From assembly GCA_003223215.1 (NCBI GenBank), contig QHYH01000099.1:1-64000 (forward strand): a stretch of 64,000 nucleotides of DNA, in the 5' to 3' direction. Positions 49,527 to 58,575 of the stretch are shown piece after piece. A program made the position numbers and the translations under genes. This DNA is from Acidobacteriota bacterium. Lineage in GTDB: Bacteria; Acidobacteriota; Terriglobia; Acidiferrales; UBA7541. Under the pieces are notes generated by a model. That model saw only the letters and a list, made by a program, of their open reading frames with translations, searched no databases and was not told the DNA's origin. Each line of letters starts with the position of its first letter. The first letter of the stretch is position 1.

Positions 49527-50888
49527 TTACTGCAGGGCGTCCATCAACCGAGTGATGGTTCGGTTGAGATCTTTGTCCGACCGGCGCAGCTCCTCGATCT
49601 TGTTGATCGAATGCAGCACCGTGGTGTGATGCTTGCCGCCGAACTGACGGCCAATCTCCGGCAGCGAGGCCGTGGTGAGCTGCTTCACGATGTACATGGC
49701 CACCTGCCGCGGAAAAGCGATCGCGCGCGTATTGCTGCGTATCTTGAGGTCCTGCTCGCGCAAATCGAAGTGTTCGCTCACGCGTTTCTGGATCAGGTCG
49801 ATGGTCACGCGCTTTTCCTGCGAGGCGATGATGTTCCGCAACACCTGCTGCGCCGTGGACAGCGAAACCGCGGCACCGGTCAGTGAAGCATAAGCCATCA
49901 GGCGGGTCAGCGCGCCTTCGAGCTCGCGCACGTTGGACTTGATGGCGCGCGCGATGTATTCCGCCACGTCGTCGGGCAGGCTGAAGCGCTCGTTCTCCGC
50001 CTTCTTCTGCAGAATGGCGATCTTTGTTTCGAGGTCGGGCGGCTGGATGTCCGCAATCAATCCCCATTCGAACCGCGAGCGCAGGCGTTCCTCGATGGAG
50101 TTGATGTCCTTCGGCAAGCAGTCCGAGGAAATGACGATCTGCTTTTGCTGCTCGTACAGGGCATTGAAAGTGTGAAAAAACTCTTCCTGCGTTCTTTCTT
50201 TCCCGGCGATGAATTGAATATCGTCCACCAGCAGCACATCCACGGTGTGAAAACGCTCGCGGAAGCTGATCATGCGGTCAAAGCGCAGCGAGTTGATCAC
50301 CTCGATGGTGAATTTCTCCGCGCTCACGTAGCTCAGCCGCATGGCCGGGTTGCGCTTCTTGATGGTGTGCCCGATAGCGTGCATCAAATGCGTCTTGCCC
50401 ATGCCCACCCCGCCGTAAAGGAACAGCGGGTTGTAGGCTTTCGAAGGGTGTTCGGCCACCGCGCGGGACGCCGCATGCGCAAATTCGTTGGACTTGCCCA
50501 CCACGAACGTGTCGAAGCTGTAGCGGGGATTGAGCTGGTGGTCGCTCGACTCAAAATCCAGCTTGGCTTGTCCCGCCTTGGGCAAAGCCGCGGGCGAGGC
50601 CGGCACCGGTTCCTCCTCGCTGCACACGTATTGGACCTTTATGTTGGGGGTTCCGAGCTCATGGAACACCGCCGTGATGATGTCCCCGTACGTGCGGGTG
50701 AGCACCTGGCGGAAAACGGCGCTGGGAATCTGAATGTACAGGATTTCGCCTTCGGCCCGGCTCAGCCGTGTTGGCTGGAACCACGTCGTAAAGGTGTTGA
50801 TGCTCACGCGGGCCTTGACGTGGTCGAGAAACTGGTCCCAGGGATTTCCCGCTTCACGCTCACGCCCAACTTGGGTTGCCGTCGTCAT
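49527..50888 (-). CDS. dnaA: Chromosomal replication initiator DnaA
   Basis: 453 residues from ATG 50888; a TTG at 50900 would add four residues. Domain I: WDQFLDHVKARVSINTFTTW. Linker ~90-120. The AAA+ domain holds LYGGVGMGKTHLMHAIGH (Walker A), VDVLLVDDIQFIAGKERTQE (Walker B) and SRFEWGLIADIQPPDLETK. Domain IV carries the box-binding helix-turn-helix with the signature GGKHHTTVLHSINKIEEL. DnaA binds 9-base boxes at oriC and opens the duplex. Candidate boxes lie directly upstream of its start. Confidence 0.97.
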   Translation of the reverse strand: MTTATQVGREREAGNPWDQFLDHVKARVSINTFTTWFQPTRLSRAEGEILYIQIPSAVFRQVLTRTYGDIITAVFHELGTPNIKVQYVCSEEEPVPASPAALPKAGQAKLDFESSDHQLNPRYSFDTFVVGKSNEFAHAASRAVAEHPSKAYNPLFLYGGVGMGKTHLMHAIGHTIKKRNPAMRLSYVSAEKFTIEVINSLRFDRMISFRERFHTVDVLLVDDIQFIAGKERTQEEFFHTFNALYEQQKQIVISSDCLPKDINSIEERLRSRFEWGLIADIQPPDLETKIAILQKKAENERFSLPDDVAEYIARAIKSNVRELEGALTRLMAYASLTGAAVSLSTAQQVLRNIIASQEKRVTIDLIQKRVSEHFDLREQDLKIRSNTRAIAFPRQVAMYIVKQLTTASLPEIGRQFGGKHHTTVLHSINKIEELRRSDKDLNRTITRLMDALQ

Positions 50889-51283
50889 CGCTAAAGACAA
50901 AACAAAGCCCCTTGGCTATTTCCACAGAATGTGTAAAACCTGTGGAAAGCAGTTCCTCGCTTACTCTTCTTCAGGCTTCGGGATTCCTGGCCGCGGCGGA
51001 TACCTCATGCCCCTGGGATCCGTATGCGACTTGTTAGGATTTGCCGGCCCACCTACCGCCGCTTGAGACCGCGCGGATTGTCGCCGATTGACTTGCCCAG
51101 GGCAAGCGAAAAGTGTGCGAAGGTCTTGGCGGTGTTGCACATGCTCTGCACAACTTTTCCACAGCCAGCAATTCCTCCCCGGCTGCCCACAAATACCTTT
51201 TTTTCACAACATTGCTCGGGAAAGTCTTTGCCGGGGAGAAATCTTTCACAAGGTCGGCGGGCGGAGGCTGAGGAAAACTCCAT
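50889..51283. other. oriC: Candidate replication origin (oriC) upstream of dnaA
   Basis: A ~395-base gene-free region with several matches to the DnaA box TTWTNCACA. Perfect: TGTGTAAAA at 50930 (reverse), TTTTCCACA at 51155, TTTTTCACA at 51200. One mismatch: ATTTCCACA at 50918, TGTGGAAAG at 50941 (reverse), TCTTTCACA at 51242. The first three lie within 32 bases, 30 bases upstream of dnaA, which could also serve dnaA autoregulation. A long AT-rich unwinding element is not obvious. Confidence 0.6.
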
Positions 51284-52303
51284 TCACTTCGTGTTTTTTT
51301 TGTCGGGCCGGCTGAACAGGTAAAGACCCAACGGATCGCTTCCGATGATCAACTGATCTTTCTGGACGAGAATGGTTTTGGCCTCCAGGCGCGCGCCTCC
51401 GGGGGCATAAATCTTGTAGGTCGCGAGGCGGTTACCGGCCTTATCAAAGTGCAGCAGGTTGTTGTTCAACGCCATCCACACCTCCCCGCTCGAACGGTCC
51501 ACGCCCAAGGCCGTCAGGACGCGCTTGAAGGAGGGCGCGTCGCCGCGCTTTTCCTGCCGGGCGATTTCCTTGCGCACGGCCACCGCCACCGGGAGGGAGT
51601 CGATCGCCGTGTATTGAATATCCTGGCTCGCGTAGCCCAGCCGGTCATATTGCCGCACCGTGGGCTCGGGCAAATACGCGAACGCATAATAAAGATGGCC
51701 CAGCTCGTCGGTCGCGAGTTGCCCGATGTTCAGGAAGCGGTTCAGTTCCGGGCGCTCGGCAATGGGCTCCGGATCGCCAAACTCCCTTACGTCTTTGCCC
51801 TGCTTGTCGAAAACCATCACCAGGTGCGTTTCGCCAAGCGTCGCGACCGCGACTTCGTCTTCCTCGAGGACGGCCACCGAAACGGGGTTCTTCACGGCAA
51901 AGGAACGAAGAGGCGCGCCGTCGGGAGAAAAAACCCGAATGAGATTCGCGCCGCGGTCCGCCACGTAGATCCCGCCCTCGGCATCCACGTCGCAGTCCTC
52001 GCCGAAAGTAATCAAGCTGTGAGTTGCGGCGGCGCTCCCCGTAGCCGCGGGTTCCTCGCCGATGGCCAGGAGTTGCTTTCCCGCGGCGTCGACGACCACC
52101 AGTCCTGGCGCGGCCGAAGCCAGGACGTACAGCCGTCCGTTTGCCCCTTGCCGGACCGCGCGCAGCCCGGGACCAATGGCGGTCAGAATCCGTTGCTTGG
52201 CGAAAAGGTCCACCTCTTCGGGTTCTTGCCGAAGCGCCGCGGAGGAGGCAAGCAAACCGATCGCCGTGAGAAGCTTCACTTTCGAAGCCCTGGTGGTTCC
52301 CAT
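51284..52303 (-). CDS. Exported NHL-type beta-propeller protein
   Basis: 339 residues from ATG 52303. A signal-like N-terminus (LLTAIGLLASSAALRQ) precedes a propeller of NHL-like blades: NGRLYVLASAAPGLVVVDAA, CDVDAEGGIYVADRGANLIR, VFSPDGAPLRSFAV and ELGHLYYAFAYLPEPTVRQY. No catalytic residues can be named; propellers of this kind bind proteins or ligands. It lies at the far side of the oriC candidate and points toward dnaA on the same strand. Confidence 0.75.
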   Translation of the reverse strand: MGTTRASKVKLLTAIGLLASSAALRQEPEEVDLFAKQRILTAIGPGLRAVRQGANGRLYVLASAAPGLVVVDAAGKQLLAIGEEPAATGSAAATHSLITFGEDCDVDAEGGIYVADRGANLIRVFSPDGAPLRSFAVKNPVSVAVLEEDEVAVATLGETHLVMVFDKQGKDVREFGDPEPIAERPELNRFLNIGQLATDELGHLYYAFAYLPEPTVRQYDRLGYASQDIQYTAIDSLPVAVAVRKEIARQEKRGDAPSFKRVLTALGVDRSSGEVWMALNNNLLHFDKAGNRLATYKIYAPGGARLEAKTILVQKDQLIIGSDPLGLYLFSRPDKKNTK

Positions 52304-52452
52304 AGATCCTGTAGATTACTACGGACGCCCGGGCGGTTGCCCGCGTTCGAACCAGCCTCGGCGCGGCCGCGTCGACAAGGCGGAAATCGGGAGGAGGAGA
52401 AGAAGGATGGACGACCGACGCACGAGCGAAGTATTGACGGAGGCAAGGAGTA

Positions 52453-53256
52453 TCAGTCGATCGAGAAGCGCAGGCGTTCGATCGAGCGCGCGCGCAAGCG
52501 GCCGGCGGCATTGCGCGGAAGATCGCCATCGGTTTCCACCAACACGCAATTCATCTGCACATCGCCGGAAGCCACGTCAAACCTTGCCGGCAGGCCATTT
52601 AGAAATTTCTTGATGATGCCGTCGCGGTCCATCCCGATGACGCCGCCGTGCGGGCCGGTCATGCCCACGTCGGTAATGTAAGCCGTGCCCTGCGGCAAAA
52701 CGCGTTCGTCGGCCGTGGCCACGTGCGTGTGCGTGCCCACGACCGCCGTCACCCGGCCATCCAGGTACCAGCCCATCGCCACTTTCTCGCTGGTCGTTTC
52801 CGCGTGCATATCCACCAGCACGAAATCGACGTCCGCGGGAAGTTTCTCGAGCTCGCTGTCGGCCTTGCGGAACGGGTCATCGATCTGCGTCATGAACACG
52901 CGCCCCTGCAGATTCAGCACCGCGTACTTCGTTCCGTTCTTCGCCGTACCGACGTAGGTCCCGCTGCCGGGATTGCCTTCTGGAAAATTCGCCGGGCGCA
53001 GCAGCCGCGGTTCGTGCGGCAGGTACTCCAGGATTTCCTTGCGGTCCCAACTATGATTTCCGCCGGTGATCACGGCGACCCCTAGGTTCAAAAGCTCTTG
53101 CGCCAGCCGCGGGGTGATCCCGAATCCCGACGCCGCGTTCTCGCCATTGACAATCACCAGGTCGATCTCCCGCTGCGACACCACATCCGCTAGGCGGTCG
53201 TGGACGATCAACCGTCCCGGGGCTCCCACAATGTCTCCCACAAAAAGTATGCGCAT
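52453..53256 (-). CDS. YmdB-like metallophosphoesterase (TIGR00282 family)
   Basis: 267 residues from ATG 53256. The metal site motifs are all present: MRILFVGDIVGAPGR, VIVNGENAASGFGIT, GGNHSWDRKEIL, DMHAETTSEKVAMGWYLDGR and VVGTHTHVATADERVLP, and it ends in DVQMNCVLVETDGD. B. subtilis YmdB is a 2',3'-cyclic nucleotide phosphodiesterase that affects biofilm formation and sits beside RNase Y; no rny gene is adjacent here. Activity on cyclic nucleotides is therefore expected by family only. Confidence 0.92.
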   Translation of the reverse strand: MRILFVGDIVGAPGRLIVHDRLADVVSQREIDLVIVNGENAASGFGITPRLAQELLNLGVAVITGGNHSWDRKEILEYLPHEPRLLRPANFPEGNPGSGTYVGTAKNGTKYAVLNLQGRVFMTQIDDPFRKADSELEKLPADVDFVLVDMHAETTSEKVAMGWYLDGRVTAVVGTHTHVATADERVLPQGTAYITDVGMTGPHGGVIGMDRDGIIKKFLNGLPARFDVASGDVQMNCVLVETDGDLPRNAAGRLRARSIERLRFSID

Positions 53257-53907
53257 GAAGAAGTCGAGGCTGGCAGGCGGCTAGTGACGAGCAACCGGCT
53301 CGACGAAGCGATGGCTTGCGCTCCTGACTCGCGGCTGGTCGCTAGGCTCCTGAAGTACAGACGTCAGAGAAGCCACGGTTCCCCTTTCGACGAAAATCTG
53401 TTGGATAGCAAAATGGAGCGGACCGCTTGGCCGTGGGGAGCTAGGCCGTGAACCTCTGTAGTAGGTGGGCGCCACGAGCCAGCCGTTAGGCTTTCCTGCC
53501 CCGCTCGCGTGCCGCCGTGCGATCGGTTCCGTTGTTCGTTTTCCGCCTGCGGTACAGAGTAGGAAAGAAACTTCCTGACGGCAAACGGAAAACTCGGAAC
53601 TGACCATGCTTTCTGGAGAAAATCGGCGGCGCGCCAGTGGGACAGGCCGTGCTCACAGGCTGTCTATCCGCAGCACCCCAGAGATTCGTTACGGTTCAAA
53701 CGGCTTTCGCACCCTCACCTGCGTCGAAGTACCGCTCCGCTCTCATTCTATCCTTAGCGCCGACACGCGTCCAAAGTTTTGCGCGGCGCTTGTTCCTTCC
53801 TCTCCGAATCAGGAACGCCCTAGGCTCGAGGGTACCTTCCACGCGCCGCCGAACACGGCCCGCGGATTCGCGGTAGAATCGTCTGGATCGGCAAGGAGGA
53901 CGCCCCC
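53257..53907. other. Intergenic stretch, nothing convincing
   Basis: About 650 bases. GACAGGC and GGCTGTC (53641-53664) form an imperfect inverted repeat. The ribosome-binding site of the next gene (AAGGAGG, 53893-53899) closes it. Frames here are short and lack motifs; a decayed gene cannot be excluded. Confidence 0.45.
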
Positions 53908-55494
53908 ATGCGTGACCGTTGTCACTCGAAGGCCGCCATCCCGCTAACCGTTGTTCTCTTCCTGCTCGGCCAAGCGAGCTTGTCCGCCACGCCGGCCGAC
54001 CAGCTTGGCAAAGTGCATTTCCCCACGACTTGCTCGAGCGCCATCGCGCCCACCATCGAAAAGGGCGTCGCGCTGTTGCACTCGTTTCAGTACAAGGAAT
54101 CCGAGCAAACCTTCACGGAAGCGGCCACACGCGAACCTAAGTGCGCGATCGCCCATTGGGGCAAAGCCATGGCTCTGTATCACCAGCTTTGGGACTTTCC
54201 TGTCAAGGGCACCCTCAAGGAAGGCCGCAAGGAGATCGACGAAGCCCGCAAGGTTCATTCGGTTAGCCCGCGGGAGAAAGGCTTTATCGCTGCCGCCGCC
54301 GCGTTCTTCCGGAAAAAATCCAAACTGTCCCATGCCGATCGCACCAAGGCCTATTCCGCCGCTCTCGAGGAGTTTTATGCCGAAAATCCAGGCGACAGCG
54401 AAATTGCCTCCTTCTATGCACTTTCTTTGGTGTCGCTTGCCGACGAAGACGTGGACGCAACAGGCAACCTTCAAAAAGCCATCGCCATCCTCAATCCGCT
54501 GCTCGAAAAGTTTCCCGATCACCCCGGCGTTGCGCATTACCTGATTCACGCCGCCGACCGGCCCGAGCTGGCCTCGCAAGGCCTTGAGGCCGCGCGCCGC
54601 TACGCCGAGATCGCTCCCGAATCCTCGCATGCGCTGCACATGCCTTCGCACATCTTCGTGCGCCTCGGCTTATGGCAGGACTCCATCACCTCGAACCTTG
54701 CGGCCAGGGGTTCCGCCGCCCACGCCGCGGAAATGCGTATGGCCGAGTCCCACTACCAGACCCACGCCATGGACTTCCTGAACTACTCCTACTTGCAGTC
54801 CGGTCAGGAAACCAAGGCGCGCGAAGTCATTGCCGACGAGGAGAACGTCGTAGGCGCCGGCGAGGAGAGCAAGGCCAGGCAAGCCGCAGAACTGTCCTCC
54901 CGCACGGCTCTCGAGCTGCATCGCTGGACGGAAGCCGCGGCCCTGCCGGTTCCAGAAGTAAGGCTCGTCGCCCGAGAGCCTGCCTACCACGCCCGCGCGC
55001 TCGGCAAAGCGCACTTGGGCGATGTGGCGGGCGCCCGCGCCGATCTCGAGAAGCTCAAAGAGATTTGGGCCGCCGAGGAGGGCGAGGACCGAAAACTAGA
55101 TTATCCCGTCTCGCACGAAAAGCACACGAGCTCGGTCGAGGTTTGGATTCTCTTCGCCGAAGGCAAGCACGACGAAGCGCTCCAGGAAATGCGCGCGATT
55201 GCCGATCGCCAGGACTCGAAGGGCATCGATTCGCTCGCCATCCCCGCGCGCGAAATGCTTGCTGACATGCTGCTCGAGCTCAAGCGCCCGGCCGACGCGC
55301 TCGCGGAATACAAAGTCGCCTTGAAGAATTCCCCGAACCGTTTTGACAGCCTTCTCGGAGCCGCGCGTGCGGCCGAAGCCTCGGGCGACTCGAGCGCCGC
55401 GCAAAGCTTCTACGAGCAACTCGCCGCGGTCTGCCCCGCCGCGGCCGATCGCCCCGAATTGGCCGAAGTTAAAACCTACCTCGCTCGAAAATAG
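53908..55494 (+). CDS. Exported tetratricopeptide-repeat protein
   Basis: 528 residues from ATG 53908, with AAGGAGG nine bases upstream. A signal peptide (IPLTVVLFLLGQASLSATPA) is followed by helical repeats: GVALLHSFQYKESEQTFTEA, AIAHWGKAMALYHQLW, LQKAIAILNPLLEKFPDHPG, and near the end DALAEYKVALKNSPNRFDSL and GDSSAAQSFYEQLAAV. TPR folds mediate protein contacts. The motif HYLIHAADRP and HALHMPSHIFVRLG in the middle are conserved in a family of bacterial TPR proteins of unknown role. Confidence 0.85.
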   Translation: MRDRCHSKAAIPLTVVLFLLGQASLSATPADQLGKVHFPTTCSSAIAPTIEKGVALLHSFQYKESEQTFTEAATREPKCAIAHWGKAMALYHQLWDFPVKGTLKEGRKEIDEARKVHSVSPREKGFIAAAAAFFRKKSKLSHADRTKAYSAALEEFYAENPGDSEIASFYALSLVSLADEDVDATGNLQKAIAILNPLLEKFPDHPGVAHYLIHAADRPELASQGLEAARRYAEIAPESSHALHMPSHIFVRLGLWQDSITSNLAARGSAAHAAEMRMAESHYQTHAMDFLNYSYLQSGQETKAREVIADEENVVGAGEESKARQAAELSSRTALELHRWTEAAALPVPEVRLVAREPAYHARALGKAHLGDVAGARADLEKLKEIWAAEEGEDRKLDYPVSHEKHTSSVEVWILFAEGKHDEALQEMRAIADRQDSKGIDSLAIPAREMLADMLLELKRPADALAEYKVALKNSPNRFDSLLGAARAAEASGDSSAAQSFYEQLAAVCPAAADRPELAEVKTYLARK

Positions 55495-55518
55495 CGCCCA
55501 GGCCCCTGCTGCCCGCGC

Positions 55519-56082
55519 TTAGTGTTTTTTCGGAGACGGCTCCGGTGCTCTCCCTTCGTAAATCCGCGCCGCGTTTTCATGCAGTGCAGAGAGCAGTGAT
55601 CCCAAGCGGTTGAGATCGTCGCTCGGGATCCCGGTGAGGAATTCCTCGCGCACTTGCTCAAAGGTCTTCTTCAGTCGGGGCACCGCGCGTTCCGCCCGGG
55701 CAGTGGATTTGATGATGAGCAGCCGCTGATCCCGCGGGTCGCTGACGCGCCGCAGGAATCCTCCGGCCTCCAGGCGGTCAACAAAACGGGTAATCTTGCC
55801 CTTGTCCCGCCCCATGGCCTGGGCGAGCCTCCCCGCGGAAAGTTCGTTGGCCTCCGCGCAATGCACCAGCACGGCGGCTTCCTGCGCCGTCAGTCCCGCG
55901 TAGGCGAAGCGCCGGTCAAAGGCCTTTTGCAGTCCGATACTCGCTCGCAGGAGCTGCGAAATAACGGCTTCGCCCTCCCGGCCCCTCAGGCTCATGTACT
56001 CGCTCAAGAGCACGCCAAGATCGCAGGGAGGCTTTTCTTCCCTGCGCCTTTTCACGGTTTTCTTTCTCGCCTGGAAACTCAT
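55519..56082 (-). CDS. MarR-family transcriptional regulator
   Basis: 187 residues from ATG 56082. The winged-helix core reads LTAQEAAVLVHCAEANELSA, GRLAQAMGRDKGKITRFVDR (recognition helix) and LEAGGFLRRVSDPRDQRLLI (wing with the conserved DxRxxR-like pattern), followed by the dimer helices. A basic N-terminal extension (KKTVKRRREEKP) and a short C-terminal tail are extra. MarR proteins usually repress a neighbouring efflux or detoxification operon; the adjacent RND-pump piece would fit, but that gene is truncated. Confidence 0.9.
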   Translation of the reverse strand: MSFQARKKTVKRRREEKPPCDLGVLLSEYMSLRGREGEAVISQLLRASIGLQKAFDRRFAYAGLTAQEAAVLVHCAEANELSAGRLAQAMGRDKGKITRFVDRLEAGGFLRRVSDPRDQRLLIIKSTARAERAVPRLKKTFEQVREEFLTGIPSDDLNRLGSLLSALHENAARIYEGRAPEPSPKKH

Positions 56083-56186
56083 GGGCTGGAGCTACCCGCC
56101 TTCCGAGCAGGAGCTTCGAGCTTCCACCCGACTGGCTCGAAAGATGGCCTCCTCTCCCGGCTCCAAGTCATCCGAGCGCCTCCAAA

Positions 56187-56436
56187 CTAAAAATGGAAAC
56201 CCAACTCGGCGGTAAAGGCTCGCGGTGTGACGAAATGCGTTCCGCTGAACGTCGACAGGAAGTTGTAAATTGCCGTTTTGTTTGTCAGGTTGACAGCTGT
56301 CAAGCGCAAACTCCACTTGTAACGGTCGTTGTGAAACAAGCCATCGTCGCCGACGCTCAGGCTGCCACGCAGGTCATCCAGGGAGAAAAACTCTTCGACC
56401 TCATCGTTCGCATGTAGCCGCAATTCCGTTCCGGCG
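56187..56436 (-). pseudogene. C-terminal remnant of a TonB-dependent receptor
   Basis: The minus frame ending at 56187 reads DEVEEFFSLDDLRGSL, then RYKWSLRLTAVNLTNKTAIY and FSGTHFVTPRAFTAELGFHF. This is the final strands and aromatic C-terminus of an acidobacterial carboxypeptidase-type TonB-dependent receptor, normally about 1000 residues long. Upstream of roughly 56436 the sequence is no longer receptor-like: it is the start of the RND fragment on the other strand. Only the last ~80 residues survive. Confidence 0.8.
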
Positions 56437-57212
56437 CGCGCCAGATTGGGGACCTTCTTGTTCCCGCTCCCGGCGGACAGCAGATTCCGCTTGCCGAGCT
56501 CGCCAGCATCAAAGAGTCCAGCGGCGCGTCGTTCATCTACCGGGAAAACAATTCGCGTTACATCGGCATTCAATTTTCGATTGTTGGGCGAAACTTGAAA
56601 GGCATTGTGAATGCCGGACAGGCGGCGGTCGAGAAATCGGTACAAATCCCCGAGGGATACACGCTCGATTGGGGCGGAGAGTACAGCGAGTTGCTCGAAG
56701 CAAAAGCACAGTTCGTCATCATCGGCCCCCTCGCCGTTTTGCTCATTTTCCTGATTCTTTTCGCGCTCTATGGCAATTTCAAGTTTCCGGTCACGATTGC
56801 TCTCGGCGTGGTGCTGACCGAACCGGTCGGAGCGCTTATCGCGCTATGGCTGACCCATACGCCTTTCAGCGTCTCGAGCCTCCTGGGCTTGCTCGCGCTC
56901 CTGGGAGTTTCCGTCGAGACCGCGGTGATTCTCGTCAGCTACATCAACAAGCTTCGTCTTGAAGGCAGAACCATTCGCGAAGCTACCCTCGATGCCTCCT
57001 TGCTGCGCTTGCGTCCCATCATGATGACGGCGTTGGTGGCCTGTCTCGGCTTGCTCCCCGCGGCACTTTCTACCGGCGTGGGCAGCGACACTCAGAAGCC
57101 CTTTGCGATCGTGGTGGTCGCAGGACTGATTTCGCGCCTGTTCCTGGGCTTCTTTGTCAATCCCGTGCTGTATGAAGTCGTCGCCCGCGAAGGCGACGTC
57201 TTGCAAGTGTGA
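56418..57212 (+). pseudogene. C-terminal fragment of an RND efflux pump (CusA/CzcA type)
   Basis: After a stop at 56415-56417 the frame runs to 57212 (~264 residues). It reads IGDLLVPAPGGQQIPLAELA, then SFIYRENNSRYIGIQFSIVG, then the C-terminal membrane helices (QFVIIGPLAVLLIFLILFAL, FPVTIALGVVLTEPVGALIA, LLGLLALLGVSVETAVILVS) and LRPIMMTALVACLGLLPAAL. Whole HME-type pumps have about 1030 residues, so three quarters of the gene are missing, including the central proton-relay helices. No upstream start or ribosome-binding site fits. Confidence 0.85.
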
Positions 57213-57272
57213 GCTCGACCGCGCGACTGCAGCTCTGGCGCTGACCTCGATCACCGAGCAATAGAAACGCAG

Positions 57273-57848
57273 TTAATCTTTTCTCGGCTGTGCCGTGGGC
57301 GGCAGAATGCCATTCAAGCGCAGGTAGGTTGCTTGCGCCCCATAATGGTCGTACCAATCGTCGCTCAGAATAATCAGCACCGCGGCGCGGGAAAACGGGC
57401 GGTTGCCGAACAGCATCATCTGGTCTCCGAGCTTCGAATCATCCACTTTTTCGAGCGCCGCCGAGCAATACTCGAACGAGGCTTTGAGCGCCGCCACGAG
57501 CTTGTCTTTGGGATCCGTGTCCGCGAGCTTTACGTCCGGCGCGGCAGTGTCGGAAATCTTCGAGCACAAGCCGTTGTTCGACTGCGCGATGTGCATCACC
57601 AGGTGAGCGAAGGAGTTCATTTCCGGAATGGGCTTGAAGTTATATTTCTCCGCGGGCATGGCTTCCGCGGCGGCAACCATGTTCTTGCTGAAGCGAGGCA
57701 GCTGGGCCTTCACCGCGGCGCTCACGGGATTGGCCACCGGAGAAAGGTTCGGGGATGCCGAGGTGCCGCCAGCGGACTGCTGGGCCGGAGCACCCGCAGC
57801 CACCGCCATGGCTGCAACCGCGAACCATGCGAGTCTTTTCCAGATCAT
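57273..57848 (-). CDS. Exported DinB-like protein
   Basis: 191 residues from ATG 57848, with GGAGGAGG well placed; the frame is open further upstream as low-complexity Arg runs, which are not coding. A signal peptide (LAWFAVAAMAVAAGAPAQ) precedes a DinB/DUF664-like four-helix bundle: AAAEAMPAEKYNFKPIPEMN, FAHLVMHIAQSNNGLCSKI and YDHYGAQATYLRLNGI. The three-His metal triad of the family appears partly kept (HLVMH, DHYG). Function is unknown; many members are predicted thiol-dependent transferases. Confidence 0.82.
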   Translation of the reverse strand: MIWKRLAWFAVAAMAVAAGAPAQQSAGGTSASPNLSPVANPVSAAVKAQLPRFSKNMVAAAEAMPAEKYNFKPIPEMNSFAHLVMHIAQSNNGLCSKISDTAAPDVKLADTDPKDKLVAALKASFEYCSAALEKVDDSKLGDQMMLFGNRPFSRAAVLIILSDDWYDHYGAQATYLRLNGILPPTAQPRKD

Positions 57849-58026
57849 TTCTGTCCTCCTCCCTGCTTTTTTCCTGCCGCTTCCCGAAAGCATACTCTCT
57901 CGCTCCGCCGCCAACAATCTCGCCGCTGCCCGGGTCAGGCAAACCAATCGTGCGGACAAACAATTTGGGCAGCCGGCACGCTCTCGCGCAGCGGCTGCCC
58001 GGAACGACAGCACAAAAAAAAGCCCG

Positions 58027-58218
58027 TCAGCTGGGCTTGTTGTCGTCCTTTTTCTCTTCTTTCTTCTCAGTCTTCTTCTTCGAGCTCTTCTTCTTGGTTT
58101 CCTTCTTCTTGGTGGTGTCTGCCTTGGCGTCGTCCTTCTTCTCGGTGTCCTGCGCATACGTCGCGCCGGAAACACAAAGGAAGGTTGCGAGCGTCAGAGC
58201 ACCTAGCAGTTTCCTCAT
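58027..58218 (-). CDS. Small exported Lys-rich protein
   Basis: 63 residues from ATG 58218, with GAGGAGGAAG immediately upstream. A signal peptide (LLGALTLATFLCVSGATYAQ) is followed by a tail composed almost only of Lys, Glu, Asp, Ser and Thr (KKKETKKKSSKKKTEKKEEK). A strong ribosome-binding site and a clear signal peptide argue it is real. Its role is unknown; similar small charged exported proteins may bind the envelope or nucleic acid. Confidence 0.75.
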   Translation of the reverse strand: MRKLLGALTLATFLCVSGATYAQDTEKKDDAKADTTKKKETKKKSSKKKTEKKEEKKDDNKPS

Positions 58219-58575
58219 ACTTCCTCCTCTGCAATCAGTGGTTCAGATGTGAAATGCAATCCCGGCTGGAAGGAACTGCCCGACGGAGAAAGCACTTCCT
58301 CCCCCGGTTTCCGGCGCCGAAAAGGCTACCCCCACTCAGCGCCAGACACGAAGCCTACCATCAGACACCCCACACGGCAAGTGATCCTTGGCCTTGGGTG
58401 GCCTTTTGGCACCTCGTGGCCCCCTGTGGCACCTGGTGGCCCGGTGGCCCGGTTTCCTTCGAGCCAGCGCCATGCGAGGAACCAAGACGCTATCCGCCTG
58501 CTCCACAGTTTCTCTCCACCCGGGCCCCCTTTTGTTTTATCCTGTGCCGCTTGCATCTTTGCCGGAGGTCCTTTT

